Shown piece after piece: positions 7,604 to 16,274 of a stretch of DNA of 64,000 nucleotides. The DNA lies in contig JAKLKA010000001.1 of NCBI GenBank assembly GCA_023150915.1, positions 79,573-143,572 on the forward strand, written 5' to 3'. How positions within the stretch are numbered: position 1 is the stretch's first letter; each line of letters begins with the position of its first letter. The notes beneath the pieces are model-generated. The model was not told the origin of the DNA. It searched no databases and saw nothing but the letters and a program-made list of their open reading frames with translations. The DNA comes from Polyangiaceae bacterium (GTDB lineage: Bacteria; Myxococcota_A; Polyangia; Polyangiales; Polyangiaceae). The position numbers were made by a program, and so were the translations under genes.

Positions 7604-9403
7604 ATGCGCGCGCTGTGCCCCCACGCGGAGCGCTGCACCGGGTGTCCGCTGATCGCGCTCGACTACGAAGACCAGCTCGCCCGCAAGTCGCGGGCTGTCG
7701 CCGAGGCCTGCGCGCTCTACCCGGATCTCAGCCGCTGCGAGATCGCGCCGGTGGTGGCCGCCGAGACCCTCACCGACTACCGGGTGCGCGCCAAGCTGGT
7801 GGTGGGTGCGGGCGGCGCGGTCGGCTTGTTCGCGCCCGAGCGCCACGAAGTGCTGGACTTGCCCGAGTGCCGCGTGCTCACCCGCGAGGTGGCGAGCGCG
7901 GTGGCGGCGCTTCGCCAGCTGATTCGGCAGCCGCCGGCCGCCAGCGGTGCGACCTTGATCCCACGCGCCGACGGTGGCGCCCTCACGGCGATCGACGTCC
8001 GCGAGGCACGCGCCGACCGCGTGCGGCTGCTGGTGTCGCTGGTGGTCGACGGGCGCCGCGCCGGGACAGAGTCCGAGGTTCGCGCCGCCGCCGAAGCCAT
8101 CGTGAAGGCAGAGCCTCGGGTGAGCTCGGTGGCGCTGAGCCTCCACGCCTCGGGGCCGCGCGTGCTCGGGGCGGCACCCCGCGTGGTGCTGGGCGAAGGC
8201 GCAGTGGTCGACGAAATTGCGGGCGTGCCTCACTACGCCACTCCGGGGGCGTTCGTGCAGACCCACCGTGGGCAGGCCGCCCGGCTTCACCAGGCCCTCG
8301 AGCGGGCGCTCGTCACCGCGCTGGGCCCCCTCGAGGGGCGGACGGTGTTCGACGTGTACGGTGGCTCTGGCGCCATCGGGCTCGCGCTGGCCAAGGCCGG
8401 GGCTCGGGTCACGCTGGTCGAGTCATACGCTCCCGCGGCGCGCCTGGCAGAGCGCGCGGGGCTCTCCGTGGTCGCGGACGACGCGACGCTCTTGCCCGGG
8501 CGAGCCGACGCCGTCGTGGTCGACCCGCCGCGCCGCGGCCTGTCGGCCCGCGCTCGCGCTGCAGTGGCGCGCGCGGCGCCGCGGGCCATCGCCTATGTCT
8601 CGTGCAATCCGGACACGTTGGCGCGCGATCTGGATGCTTTCGTCCAGCTCGGGTTCGCGACGATGCGCGTCGAGCCGTTCGACATGATCCCGCTCTCGGA
8701 GCAGGTCGAGGCAATGGCCCTGCTGCAGCCCGCGCCGCTGCCGGCACCCCGCGTGCTTTTCGAGAACGAAGAGCTGGTGATCGTGGACAAGCCTGCACAC
8801 CTGCCGACCACCCCGCAGGGCGAGCACGCGGGCAGCCTGCTCGAGCGCGTGCGGGCGCTGCCCGGCTGCTCGGGCGCCGCGCCGCTGCACCGGCTCGATC
8901 TCGAGACCAGCGGCGTCAACGTGTTCGCGAAGTCGGGCGAAGCCGCTGCTCGATGGCAGCCGGCGCTTTCGCGCACCACCAAGCGGTACCTTGCCCTGGT
9001 ACGCGGCATCACGCGTGGCAAGGGGGCCGTGAACCGCCCCCTTGCCGAGGCGGGGCGCGAGCGGCCAGCGCACACGCGCTACTGGCGTCTCGAGGTCGCC
9101 GGCGGTCACAGCCTGCTCGAGGTCGAGCCCCGTGAGGGCAAGAAGCATCAGATCCGGCGCCACCTTGCCGGCCTCGGGCACCCGGTGATCGGCGACACCC
9201 GCCACGGCCACGCGGCTACCAACCGCCATTTCGAGGAGAAACACGGCCTCGACCGTCAGCTCTTGCACCTCCGCCGGCTCGAGCTCGCGACGCCCGACGG
9301 CCACGAGCCGATCGTGGTTTCGAGCCCACTTCCGCCGGCCTGCATTGCAGTATTGCAACGCGTGGGTTTCCGAGCGGCTGCCGCGCACGACGAGAAACCG
9401 TAG
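7604..9403 (+). CDS. Fused 23S rRNA m5U methyltransferase (RlmD/TrmA type) and RluA-type pseudouridine synthase
   Basis: A 599-residue two-enzyme fusion. I chose ATG 7604 because the iron-sulfur motif begins four residues later; an upstream TTG at 7571 is less likely. Cys5, Cys11, Cys14 and Cys89 form exactly CX5CX2CX74C, the 4Fe-4S ligand set of RumA/RlmD. The SAM fold follows (VFDVYGGSGAIGLALAKAG, residues 248-266), then DPPRRG (307-312) and the nucleophile Cys334 in YVSCNPDTLA. From about residue 383 an RluA-type synthase begins: LVIVDKPAHLPT, then PLHRLDLETSG with catalytic Asp432, and KKHQIRRHLAGLGHPVIGDT. Both halves keep their catalytic residues, so one chain should perform two rRNA or tRNA uridine modifications. 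There is no S4 domain. Confidence 0.93.
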   Translation: MRALCPHAERCTGCPLIALDYEDQLARKSRAVAEACALYPDLSRCEIAPVVAAETLTDYRVRAKLVVGAGGAVGLFAPERHEVLDLPECRVLTREVASAVAALRQLIRQPPAASGATLIPRADGGALTAIDVREARADRVRLLVSLVVDGRRAGTESEVRAAAEAIVKAEPRVSSVALSLHASGPRVLGAAPRVVLGEGAVVDEIAGVPHYATPGAFVQTHRGQAARLHQALERALVTALGPLEGRTVFDVYGGSGAIGLALAKAGARVTLVESYAPAARLAERAGLSVVADDATLLPGRADAVVVDPPRRGLSARARAAVARAAPRAIAYVSCNPDTLARDLDAFVQLGFATMRVEPFDMIPLSEQVEAMALLQPAPLPAPRVLFENEELVIVDKPAHLPTTPQGEHAGSLLERVRALPGCSGAAPLHRLDLETSGVNVFAKSGEAAARWQPALSRTTKRYLALVRGITRGKGAVNRPLAEAGRERPAHTRYWRLEVAGGHSLLEVEPREGKKHQIRRHLAGLGHPVIGDTRHGHAATNRHFEEKHGLDRQLLHLRRLELATPDGHEPIVVSSPLPPACIAVLQRVGFRAAAAHDEKP

Positions 9404-9423
9404 CGCCCGTATTCTGTTACCCT

Positions 9424-10941
9424 ATGAGCCCGCTCACCGCGATGGCTCAGCTCGATCTCGGACCGCTCGAAGAACGACCCCGCGTGCTCGTGGTCGACGA
9501 CGAGAAATTCATCCGCGACATCCTCGCCGACTTCTTGGGGATGGAGGGGTACGTCGTTCGCACCGCCGAAGACGGCTCTGCGGCGGTGACCGAGCTGTCG
9601 CGCGCCAGCTACGACATCGTGATCAGCGACCTGAAGATGCCGCGCATGGGCGGGCTCGAGCTGCTCAAAGAGCTGTCTCATGCCCACCCCGACACGATCG
9701 CGGTGATCATGACGGGGTTCGGCACGGTCGAGACGGCGATCGACGCAATGAAGCGGGGCGCCTACGACTACATCCTGAAGCCGTTCAAGGTCGAAGAGAT
9801 CATCCACATCGTGCAGCGCGGGCTCGAGAAGCGTCGGCTTGCCGCCGAGAACCTGCGCCTGCGCGAGGCGCTGTCGCTGTACAAGGTCAGCGAGGCGATT
9901 GCTGCCAGCCTGTCGCTGGACGAGGTGATCGCCACCGTCACCGACAGCAGCCTGCACGAGGTGCGGGCAGACGTGGTCTCGACCTGGCTCGACGACGGAG
10001 AGGGTAGCTTCTTCGAGCGCAGCAACACCCGCGCGTCGCCCTTTCCCTGCGAGGAGTCCATTGGGCACTTCATGCCCGACGCGGTGGTCAAGCGGCTGAA
10101 GCTGGGCGGCCCCATCGTGGAGCACGACGCCCGCGCCGCCGAGCTGTTCGCCGAGCTGCCCAGTCGGCCGGTGTCCAGCATCGCGGTGGTGCCCATGAAG
10201 ATGCGCGAGCGTCTGATCGGCTGGATCGGCGCGGTGTCACTCACCTCGAGCAAGCGCTTCGACGAGGGCCAGCGCAAGTTGCTCAGCATCTTGGCGTCGC
10301 GCGCCGCCGCTGCCATCGAGAACGCCCGGCTCTACGAGGACCTTCAGGCCACCTTCAAGCAGACCATCAAGAGCCTGGCCCGCACCATCGACAAGATGGA
10401 TCGGTACACGGCCGGGCACTCGGAGCGCGTGGCCATTTACGCCGTGGCGCTGGCGCGTTGGCTGGGGCTGCAAGAAGATCTGATCGAAGTGGTTCGCCAT
10501 TCGGCCCTGATGCACGACATCGGCAAGGTCGGCTGCGTGATGAACCTGAACAAGCCCGGCAAGCTGACTCAGGACGAGTACGAGATCTTCAAGAAGCACC
10601 CGGTCTACGGTCGCGAGATCCTCGACCCCATCAAGTTCCTCGAGCCGGTGATCCCCGGCGTCTATCTGCATCACGAGCGGTGGGACGGTCGCGGCTATCC
10701 GCTGGGCTTGGCGGGCAGCGACATCCCGCTGATCGCCCGGATCATCGCCATAGCCGACACGTACGACGCCATGACCAGTGACCGCGCCTATCGGCGGGCG
10801 TTGCCCCACGAGGTCACGGTCAACGAGATCACACGCTGCTCGGGCTCGCAGTTCGACCCCGATGCCACCGGCACGTTCACCGAGAAGATCGAGGCCCTGC
10901 GCGAGGAGATGCAGGACGCCGGCGAGACCGTCCCGGAATGA
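9424..10941 (+). CDS. Response regulator with GAF-like and HD-GYP domains (c-di-GMP phosphodiesterase)
   Basis: A 505-residue cytoplasmic signalling protein. Residues 20-135 form a receiver domain: acidic pair Asp25/Asp26, phosphoacceptor Asp69 in DIVISDLKMPRMGG, and a conserved Lys in DYILKPFKVEE. A GAF-like region spans about 160-310 (ASLSLDEVIATVTDSS to ASRAAAAIENARLYEDL). The C-terminal HD-GYP domain is intact: HSERVAIYAVALARWLG, the metal-binding pair His364-Asp365 in MHDIGKVG, HPVYGREIL, and HHERWDGRGYP from His416. These residues predict hydrolysis of cyclic di-GMP controlled by phosphorylation. The cognate sensor kinase is not adjacent. It ends in an ATGA overlap with lipB. Confidence 0.95.
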   Translation: MSPLTAMAQLDLGPLEERPRVLVVDDEKFIRDILADFLGMEGYVVRTAEDGSAAVTELSRASYDIVISDLKMPRMGGLELLKELSHAHPDTIAVIMTGFGTVETAIDAMKRGAYDYILKPFKVEEIIHIVQRGLEKRRLAAENLRLREALSLYKVSEAIAASLSLDEVIATVTDSSLHEVRADVVSTWLDDGEGSFFERSNTRASPFPCEESIGHFMPDAVVKRLKLGGPIVEHDARAAELFAELPSRPVSSIAVVPMKMRERLIGWIGAVSLTSSKRFDEGQRKLLSILASRAAAAIENARLYEDLQATFKQTIKSLARTIDKMDRYTAGHSERVAIYAVALARWLGLQEDLIEVVRHSALMHDIGKVGCVMNLNKPGKLTQDEYEIFKKHPVYGREILDPIKFLEPVIPGVYLHHERWDGRGYPLGLAGSDIPLIARIIAIADTYDAMTSDRAYRRALPHEVTVNEITRCSGSQFDPDATGTFTEKIEALREEMQDAGETVPE

Positions 10942-11669
10942 GCGTGCGTCGCCCGCTTCACGGGCGCTGGCTGGGTCGCCGGCGCTACGAAGAGGTGCAC
11001 GAGCTTCAGAAGCGCCTGCACGCGGCACGGCAGGCCGACCAGATCCCCGACACCGTGCTGCTGCTCGAGCACGAGCCGGTGATCACGCTGGGTCGCGGCG
11101 CGAAGAGCGAGAACGTGCTCGCGCCCCGCGAGTTGCTCGCCGCGGCGGGCGTGGACCTGGTCGAGACCGGTCGCGGAGGCGACGTCACGCTGCACGCGCC
11201 CGGGCAGCTGGTCTGCTACCCGATCGTGAGCCTGGCGCCCGATCGGCAAGACGTGCGCCGCTATGTGGCCGACCTGGCAGAGACCATGCGGCGGCTGGCT
11301 GCGCGGCACGGCATCGCGGCCGGCCCGGTAGAGGGGCTGATAGGCGTTTGGGTCGACAAGAAGTCGCCGCACGAGTTCCACGGCCCGACCCACGCCCTGC
11401 ATCTGGCCAAGCTCGGGGCCATCGGCGTGAGGATCTCGCGCTGGGTCACGATGCACGGCTTCGCCTTCAACTGCACCACCGACCTCGAGCTGTTCGGCAT
11501 GATCGTACCCTGCGGAATCACGCAGCACGGTGTGACCAGCGTGTACGACCTCACCGGCGAGGCCCCTCAGGTCGAAGCCGAAGCGAAACACGCGATCGAG
11601 CTCCTGGCCGAGGTGCTGGGCGGCGACGTGGCCAGCTACGAAGACCGGTCCAGCGCGCCGCTCGGCTGA
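10938..11669 (+). CDS. lipB: Octanoyltransferase LipB
   Basis: A 243-residue protein that transfers octanoyl from acyl carrier protein to lipoyl domains, the first step of endogenous lipoate synthesis in the cytoplasm. Family motifs are clear: LLLEHEPVITLGRGAKSENV, then VDLVETGRGGDVTLHAPGQL, and LAKLGAIGVRISRWVTMHGF containing the catalytic Lys. The catalytic Cys lies in IVPCGITQHGVTS. The ATG overlaps the stop of the HD-GYP gene as ATGA, so the two are probably translated together, although no functional link is obvious. lipA is not in the window. Confidence 0.95.
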   Translation: MSVRRPLHGRWLGRRRYEEVHELQKRLHAARQADQIPDTVLLLEHEPVITLGRGAKSENVLAPRELLAAAGVDLVETGRGGDVTLHAPGQLVCYPIVSLAPDRQDVRRYVADLAETMRRLAARHGIAAGPVEGLIGVWVDKKSPHEFHGPTHALHLAKLGAIGVRISRWVTMHGFAFNCTTDLELFGMIVPCGITQHGVTSVYDLTGEAPQVEAEAKHAIELLAEVLGGDVASYEDRSSAPLG

Positions 11670-13376
11670 CTATTTCTTGTCGCACTTCCCGAGCCAGCAC
11701 TTGCTCCCGATGGCGCACTTGTTCCCGCACATCCCGCAGTTGTTCAAGTCGGTGTTGGTGTTGACGCACGTGCCCTTGCACCACGCGCGGGTGGGGACCG
11801 AGTCGCAGTCCTTGCACAGGCCGGCCGAGCAGATCTCTTTCTCACCGCACTGGTTGCCGCACTTCCCACAGTGGTACGCACTTGCGAAGAGCAGGGCGCA
11901 CTCTTGCCCGCACGCCGTTCCCGTGCTGCACGCGCAGACGCCGGAGGCGCACCCGGCGTTGTGGGTCGAGCAGTCCGAGTCTTGCTTGCACGTGGAGCCC
12001 AGGCCGCCCTTGGCTGCAGGTGCGGCCGCAGGCGCGGCCGCAGCGTCGACGACGGCCGGCGCCGGCGCTGCGCTCGGCGCAGCGCTGCCCGCGTCGGCCA
12101 CCGTGTCCCGGGCCAGCTTCCCCTTCTCTGCCTTGGCGACCGTATTCGGCTCCGCGCTGGTGGGTGCGGCTGCGGTCGAGGTCGCGACCGCGCTGGGCGT
12201 CGACCCCGCCACGCCCGCGTCCGCGAAGTCGACGCGCGGCTCGGCATCGAACACGCCACTTTGGACCGCAAAGAACCCGCCCGCCGCCAGCGCGACGCCC
12301 AGCACGCCGAGCAGCCCGAGCGCGCCAAGGACCCACGGCAGCTTCGAGCCACGGCGCGGGGCCGGCGCGGGCAGCGCTCGTAGCGACTGCGGCATGGGAG
12401 CCATGGAATGCGGCGGGTAAGGGCCGAGCGATGCCGGCCCGAGCGACTGCGGCGCCTGTGAGACGACCGGCGGCGGCGGGCCGTGGGCTGCTGCCGTCGG
12501 TGGAGGAGCGGGCGCCTGCGTCGCCATCCAGTGCTCCAGCGCACGGCCCATCTCGTCGGCGCTCTGGAATCGCTGGTTTCTGTCGGCTGCCATGCCCCGC
12601 GCGATGATCTGTGCCAGCGCGGGATCGACGTCGGAGCGCGCGGCCTGGAGCGGGATGACCGCGCCCGCGAGGATCGCCGCGAGCAGATCGCTGGCGGAAG
12701 TCGCCGCGAACGGGCTCTTGCCGGTGAGCACCCGATACATCGTCACGGCGGTCGAGTAGACGTCCGCGCGCCCGTCCAGCTCGCCCCCGGTGGCCTGCTC
12801 GGGCGACATGTAGAGCGCCGTGCCGATCACGGCGCCCGCCTGGGTGAGCTGTCGCCCGGAAGCGAGCTTGGCGATCCCGAAGTCGAGCACCTTGGCGATC
12901 TCACCCAGGGTCGGGGACCGCGTGAGGAAGACGTTTCCGGGTTTGATGTCTCGGTGCAAGATGCCGGCGTGGTGGGCGGCGGCGAGCGCCGACAGCACGT
13001 GCACGCCGATCCGTGCCACGCGGGCGGCCGGCTGCGGGCCCTCGCGCTTCAGTGCTTCGGAGAGCGTCTCGCCCGTGAGCAGCTCCATCACCAGGTACGG
13101 CGGCTCGTTCGGCGAGACCTGGAAGTCGTAGATCTGGATGATGTGCGGGTTGCCCAGGGCCGCCGCCGCTCGTGCCTCGCGCTGGAATCGGTCGAGCGCC
13201 TCGGCGCGGGCCTGGGGCCCGAGCTCGCTGTCGCGCACCAGCTTGATCGCGACCCGGCGCCCCAGGTCCTCCTGGTGGGCCTCGTACACCACCCCCATGC
13301 CACCCCGCCCGAGCAGTCGGCCCAGGCGGTAGCGGCCCCCCAGCAGGCGACCTTCGAGCTCGGCGGGCCCCGTCAC
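11670..13376 (-). CDS. Transmembrane Ser/Thr protein kinase with extracytoplasmic Cys-rich domain
   Basis: A 568-residue kinase from a GTG. The catalytic domain (about 15-280) is canonical: LLGRGGMGVVYEA, Lys45, Glu67, HRD 141-143 within HRDIKPGN, DFG 165-167 and YMSPEQATGG. A Pro-rich linker leads to a membrane helix near 346-371 (WVLGALGLLGVLGVALAAGG). Outside the membrane an Ala-rich stretch precedes about 100 residues with more than 20 Cys (CKQDSDCSTHNAGCASGVC, then CGKCGNQCGEKEICSAGLC). These resemble the Cys-rich modules of the surface proteins at 47973-58433. The outer domain may sense a ligand or redox state, or bind a surface partner. The gene ends directly against lipB in convergent orientation and diverges from the PAS sensor kinase across 125 bases. 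Confidence 0.92.
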   Translation of the reverse strand: MTGPAELEGRLLGGRYRLGRLLGRGGMGVVYEAHQEDLGRRVAIKLVRDSELGPQARAEALDRFQREARAAAALGNPHIIQIYDFQVSPNEPPYLVMELLTGETLSEALKREGPQPAARVARIGVHVLSALAAAHHAGILHRDIKPGNVFLTRSPTLGEIAKVLDFGIAKLASGRQLTQAGAVIGTALYMSPEQATGGELDGRADVYSTAVTMYRVLTGKSPFAATSASDLLAAILAGAVIPLQAARSDVDPALAQIIARGMAADRNQRFQSADEMGRALEHWMATQAPAPPPTAAAHGPPPPVVSQAPQSLGPASLGPYPPHSMAPMPQSLRALPAPAPRRGSKLPWVLGALGLLGVLGVALAAGGFFAVQSGVFDAEPRVDFADAGVAGSTPSAVATSTAAAPTSAEPNTVAKAEKGKLARDTVADAGSAAPSAAPAPAVVDAAAAPAAAPAAKGGLGSTCKQDSDCSTHNAGCASGVCACSTGTACGQECALLFASAYHCGKCGNQCGEKEICSAGLCKDCDSVPTRAWCKGTCVNTNTDLNNCGMCGNKCAIGSKCWLGKCDKK

Positions 13377-13420
13377 GCCTGGGCATCGTAGTCGAGCCCC
13401 CGGCGCGCGTCGCGTTTTGC

Positions 13421-13434
13421 GTCAGCCGGCTGAC
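13421..13434. promoter_or_regulatory. Perfect 14-bp palindrome between divergent kinase genes
   Basis: GTCAGCCGGCTGAC is fully self-complementary. It lies 45 bases upstream of the Ser/Thr kinase start and 68 bases upstream of the PAS histidine kinase start, a position suited to a dimeric regulator acting on both genes. No regulator is identified. Confidence 0.45.
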
Positions 13435-13501
13435 ACTCGACCCAAACCTGCCGCGGCGGTAGTCTTGCCTTGGTGGCGATGTCCGAGAGCTGGGTGCACG
13501 A

Positions 13502-15199
13502 ATGACGATCGCCCGCGGGCTGCGGCTCTTGAGCGACGCCCCGCCGGCCGCGCTCGAGGTGCTGGCCCAAGAGTGCTCGCGGTGCGAGGCCTTTCACGAG
13601 GACGTGAAGAAGAAGCTCGAGGCACTGACCTCGTCGTCGTTGGATGCCGTGGTGATGATCGACGACGACGGGCTGGTGGTGCTCTGGAATCCGGCTGCGG
13701 AGCATCTCTTCGGCTTCCCGGCGCAAGAGGTCATCGGGCAGAGGCTCTCGCGTTTCATCGTGCCCGAGCGCTATCGCGCACAGCACGATGCGGGTATCGC
13801 GCGCTTCAAGCAGACCGGTGGGGCGAACCTGCTCGGCCGCACCATCGAGCTGTCGGCGTTGCGCCGCGGCGGCGACGAGTTCCCGGTCGAGATCTCGTAT
13901 TACGCCTCGACCGTACGCCTCGGGACCAAGGGCCACGCGGTCGCGCTGCTGCGCGACATCACCGAGCGGAAGCGCGCCGAGGCGCAGCTCCAGGCGGCGA
14001 TCGCCGCCCAGACCGAAGCGCGGGCAATGCTCGACGCGGTGATGGACCACGCGCCGGTCCACATCATGATGATCGACTCGGACGGCATCATCCGCTTCAT
14101 CAACCGGGTGCTTCCGCAGTACGAGCGCGCCCAGGTGATCGGTTCGCACTGGCTCACCTACGTGACTCCGAAGGAGCACCCGCTCCACCGGGCGCGCCTG
14201 TCGCGCGTGCTCGCGACCGGGGGCGCCGAGCGGTACGAGGTCACGACGCCCGGGCCGGATGGGGCGCCGCTCTGGTTCTCGTGCCAGATGGTGGCGATGC
14301 CGGGTGCTGGGGTGCTCTTGGTCACGCAAGACGTGAACGACTTCAAGCGGGCGCAGGCCGAGGCTGCCAGCGCACAGAAGCTCGCTTCGATCGGGACGCT
14401 GGCCGCGGGCGTCGCGCACGAGATCAACACTCCGGTCCAGTTCGTCGGGGACAGCATTCACTTCTTGGGCGGCGCGACTCGCGACTTGCTCGACCTGGCC
14501 GAGTCGCAGCGTGAGCTCAGAGAGCTGGTCGAAGCCGGCGCACCGCCGGACGTGCTGCTTGCGGCAGCGGCCCGTGCGCGGCAGGCCGAGGAAGCTGGCG
14601 ACCTCGCGTACCTTTGCCAGAACGTGCCCAAGGCCCTCGAGCGGTGCAGCGAGGGGCTGGGCCGCGTGCGCGATATCGTGCAGTCGCTGCGCGAGTTCGC
14701 CGCCCCCGCCAGCGATGTGATGGCGCCGGTGGACCTGAACCGGGCCATCCAGAACGCCCTCACCCTCGCTGCAAGCGAGTATCGCGCGCACGCCGTGGTC
14801 GAGGCGCGGCTCGGTGAGATCCCCCCAGTGGTGTGCTCCGTGAACGACGTCAGTCAGGTGGTCTTGAGTCTGGTCGTCAACGCGGCCCATGCCATCGCCG
14901 ATGCGGTAGAAGCCAGCGGCGCGAAGGGAACGATCACCGTCGAGACTCGGTGCGAAGGGCCCGACGTGGTGATCTCCGTCGCCGACACCGGAACCGGCAT
15001 CCCCGAGGCGATCCGAGACCGGATCTTCGACCCGTTCTTCACCACTCGCGAGGTGGGCAAAGGCGCCGGGCAAGGGCTCTCGACCGCCTGGACGGTCGTG
15101 ACCCAGAAACACGGTGGGCAGATCGGGTTCGAGACCCGAGTCGGACACGGAACGACGTTTTCCGTTCGTCTCCCCATCGCCGGGAAGCCCGACGGCTGA
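13502..15199 (+). CDS. Soluble PAS-PAS sensor histidine kinase
   Basis: A 565-residue protein without membrane segments. The first PAS domain spans about residues 45-160 (LDAVVMIDDDGLVVLWNPAA to VALLRDITERKRAEAQLQ). The second covers about 175-290 (MDHAPVHIMMIDSDGIIRFI). The dimerisation helix carries the phosphoacceptor His306 in AAGVAHEINTPVQF, followed by a long helical insert before the ATPase domain. N-box residues (LVVNAAHAIADAVEAS), DTGTGIP and FDPFFTTREVGKGAGQGLS are present, so the ATP site looks functional. Its sequence type recalls PAS kinases in which an aspartyl phosphorelay partner is encoded elsewhere. No response regulator follows directly. It diverges from the kinase at 11670-13376 with a palindrome between them. 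Confidence 0.93.
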   Translation: MTIARGLRLLSDAPPAALEVLAQECSRCEAFHEDVKKKLEALTSSSLDAVVMIDDDGLVVLWNPAAEHLFGFPAQEVIGQRLSRFIVPERYRAQHDAGIARFKQTGGANLLGRTIELSALRRGGDEFPVEISYYASTVRLGTKGHAVALLRDITERKRAEAQLQAAIAAQTEARAMLDAVMDHAPVHIMMIDSDGIIRFINRVLPQYERAQVIGSHWLTYVTPKEHPLHRARLSRVLATGGAERYEVTTPGPDGAPLWFSCQMVAMPGAGVLLVTQDVNDFKRAQAEAASAQKLASIGTLAAGVAHEINTPVQFVGDSIHFLGGATRDLLDLAESQRELRELVEAGAPPDVLLAAAARARQAEEAGDLAYLCQNVPKALERCSEGLGRVRDIVQSLREFAAPASDVMAPVDLNRAIQNALTLAASEYRAHAVVEARLGEIPPVVCSVNDVSQVVLSLVVNAAHAIADAVEASGAKGTITVETRCEGPDVVISVADTGTGIPEAIRDRIFDPFFTTREVGKGAGQGLSTAWTVVTQKHGGQIGFETRVGHGTTFSVRLPIAGKPDG

Positions 15200-15200
15200 T

Positions 15201-16250
15201 TCAGCGCTCGCCGATCACCAAGTAGTTCGGCGACGGCTTGCCGCCCGGGTGCGTGACCTGCCGTGCGCGGAAACCCCGGGCCGCCAGCCGCTCCATCAGC
15301 TCGGCTGCCGCGACCCGGTCGCCAATGACGCCGCGGTTCACGCCCAGGCGCGCGCCCAGCTGCTCGGCCCACAGACCGACGCGGCTCGTCGGGTCGAGCT
15401 CCCGAACCACCAGCCGGCCACCAGGTCTGACCGCCGCCGCGGCGCGATCGAGCAGCGCCGCTTGCTGCTCGACCGGCAGATAGTGGAGAACGTCGATCAG
15501 AAGCACCGTGTCTGCGGCCGGAAGCTCGGTCTGCAGCACATCGACTGCGCGCACCGAGCCCGATGCGCCCGCCGCCGCGCGGCACACCTCTATCTTGCGC
15601 TCGTCCCAGTCGAGCCCGGTGAAGCGCTCGGCCAGCCCGAGCTCGATCAGAAGCAGGGCGAGCTGCCCGCGACCCGTCCCCACATCCAACACCTCGCCGA
15701 AGTGCGCGCCGAGCTCGGCCAGCTGCCGCACGACCGGATCGGTGTTGAGCTTGGTCGCGACGTAGAAGCGGTCCTTCCGCGGCGCCCCGGCATAGCGCGC
15801 TATCGTGCGGTCAATCGCCGGATCGAGGTCGTCGCTCGGCGGGGCAGCGTCTTGTTTCACGACCAACGTTGCCAAGAGTGCACCGACCAGCGCCAGGAGC
15901 CCGCCCACCACCACCGACCCGAGGGCGGCCTGCGCCACGAATCCGCCCACGCCGGCAGCCCGCGCCTGTTCGATGCTGAACGGCACGAAGTGGCCCTCGA
16001 GGATCAGCGCGCCGACCTGCACCTCGGCGACGACCAGAAACGGTGCGACGAAGGGGTTCGAGATGTTCGCGGCGACATAGGCGGTGACCAGATCGAGCGA
16101 GAGCGGCACACACACCGCCACGCACAGCGGGAAATGCAGGCCATAGAGCGGTAGTGAGCCGATGAACAAGCCGGCGGCGACCGACCCCGCGGCGCGCCTT
16201 CGGGTCAGGCGGCCTCCCCGCAGGCGTCGCCAGAGCTCTCTCCACTTCAT
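15201..16250 (-). CDS. DUF2062 membrane domain fused to a SAM-dependent methyltransferase
   Basis: A 349-residue protein. The N-terminal 130 residues match DUF2062: AAGSVAAGLFIGSLPLYGLH, then ANISNPFVAPFLVVAEVQVG, with two to three hydrophobic helices. From about residue 170 a class I methyltransferase follows, with the SAM loop VLDVGTGRGQLALLLIELG, an acidic residue in FTGLDWDERKIEV, and LIDVLHYLPVEQQAALLDRA. The methyltransferase is therefore tethered to the inner membrane. The substrate is unknown; DUF2062 proteins often sit near lipid or cell-surface biosynthesis genes, so a lipid or polyketide-like acceptor is possible. It converges with the PAS kinase gene (1-base gap) and is followed upstream by the co-directional TPR gene. 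Confidence 0.85.
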   Translation of the reverse strand: MKWRELWRRLRGGRLTRRRAAGSVAAGLFIGSLPLYGLHFPLCVAVCVPLSLDLVTAYVAANISNPFVAPFLVVAEVQVGALILEGHFVPFSIEQARAAGVGGFVAQAALGSVVVGGLLALVGALLATLVVKQDAAPPSDDLDPAIDRTIARYAGAPRKDRFYVATKLNTDPVVRQLAELGAHFGEVLDVGTGRGQLALLLIELGLAERFTGLDWDERKIEVCRAAAGASGSVRAVDVLQTELPAADTVLLIDVLHYLPVEQQAALLDRAAAAVRPGGRLVVRELDPTSRVGLWAEQLGARLGVNRGVIGDRVAAAELMERLAARGFRARQVTHPGGKPSPNYLVIGER

Positions 16251-16274
16251 CGCCGGCGAACCGACCGGCCGCGA

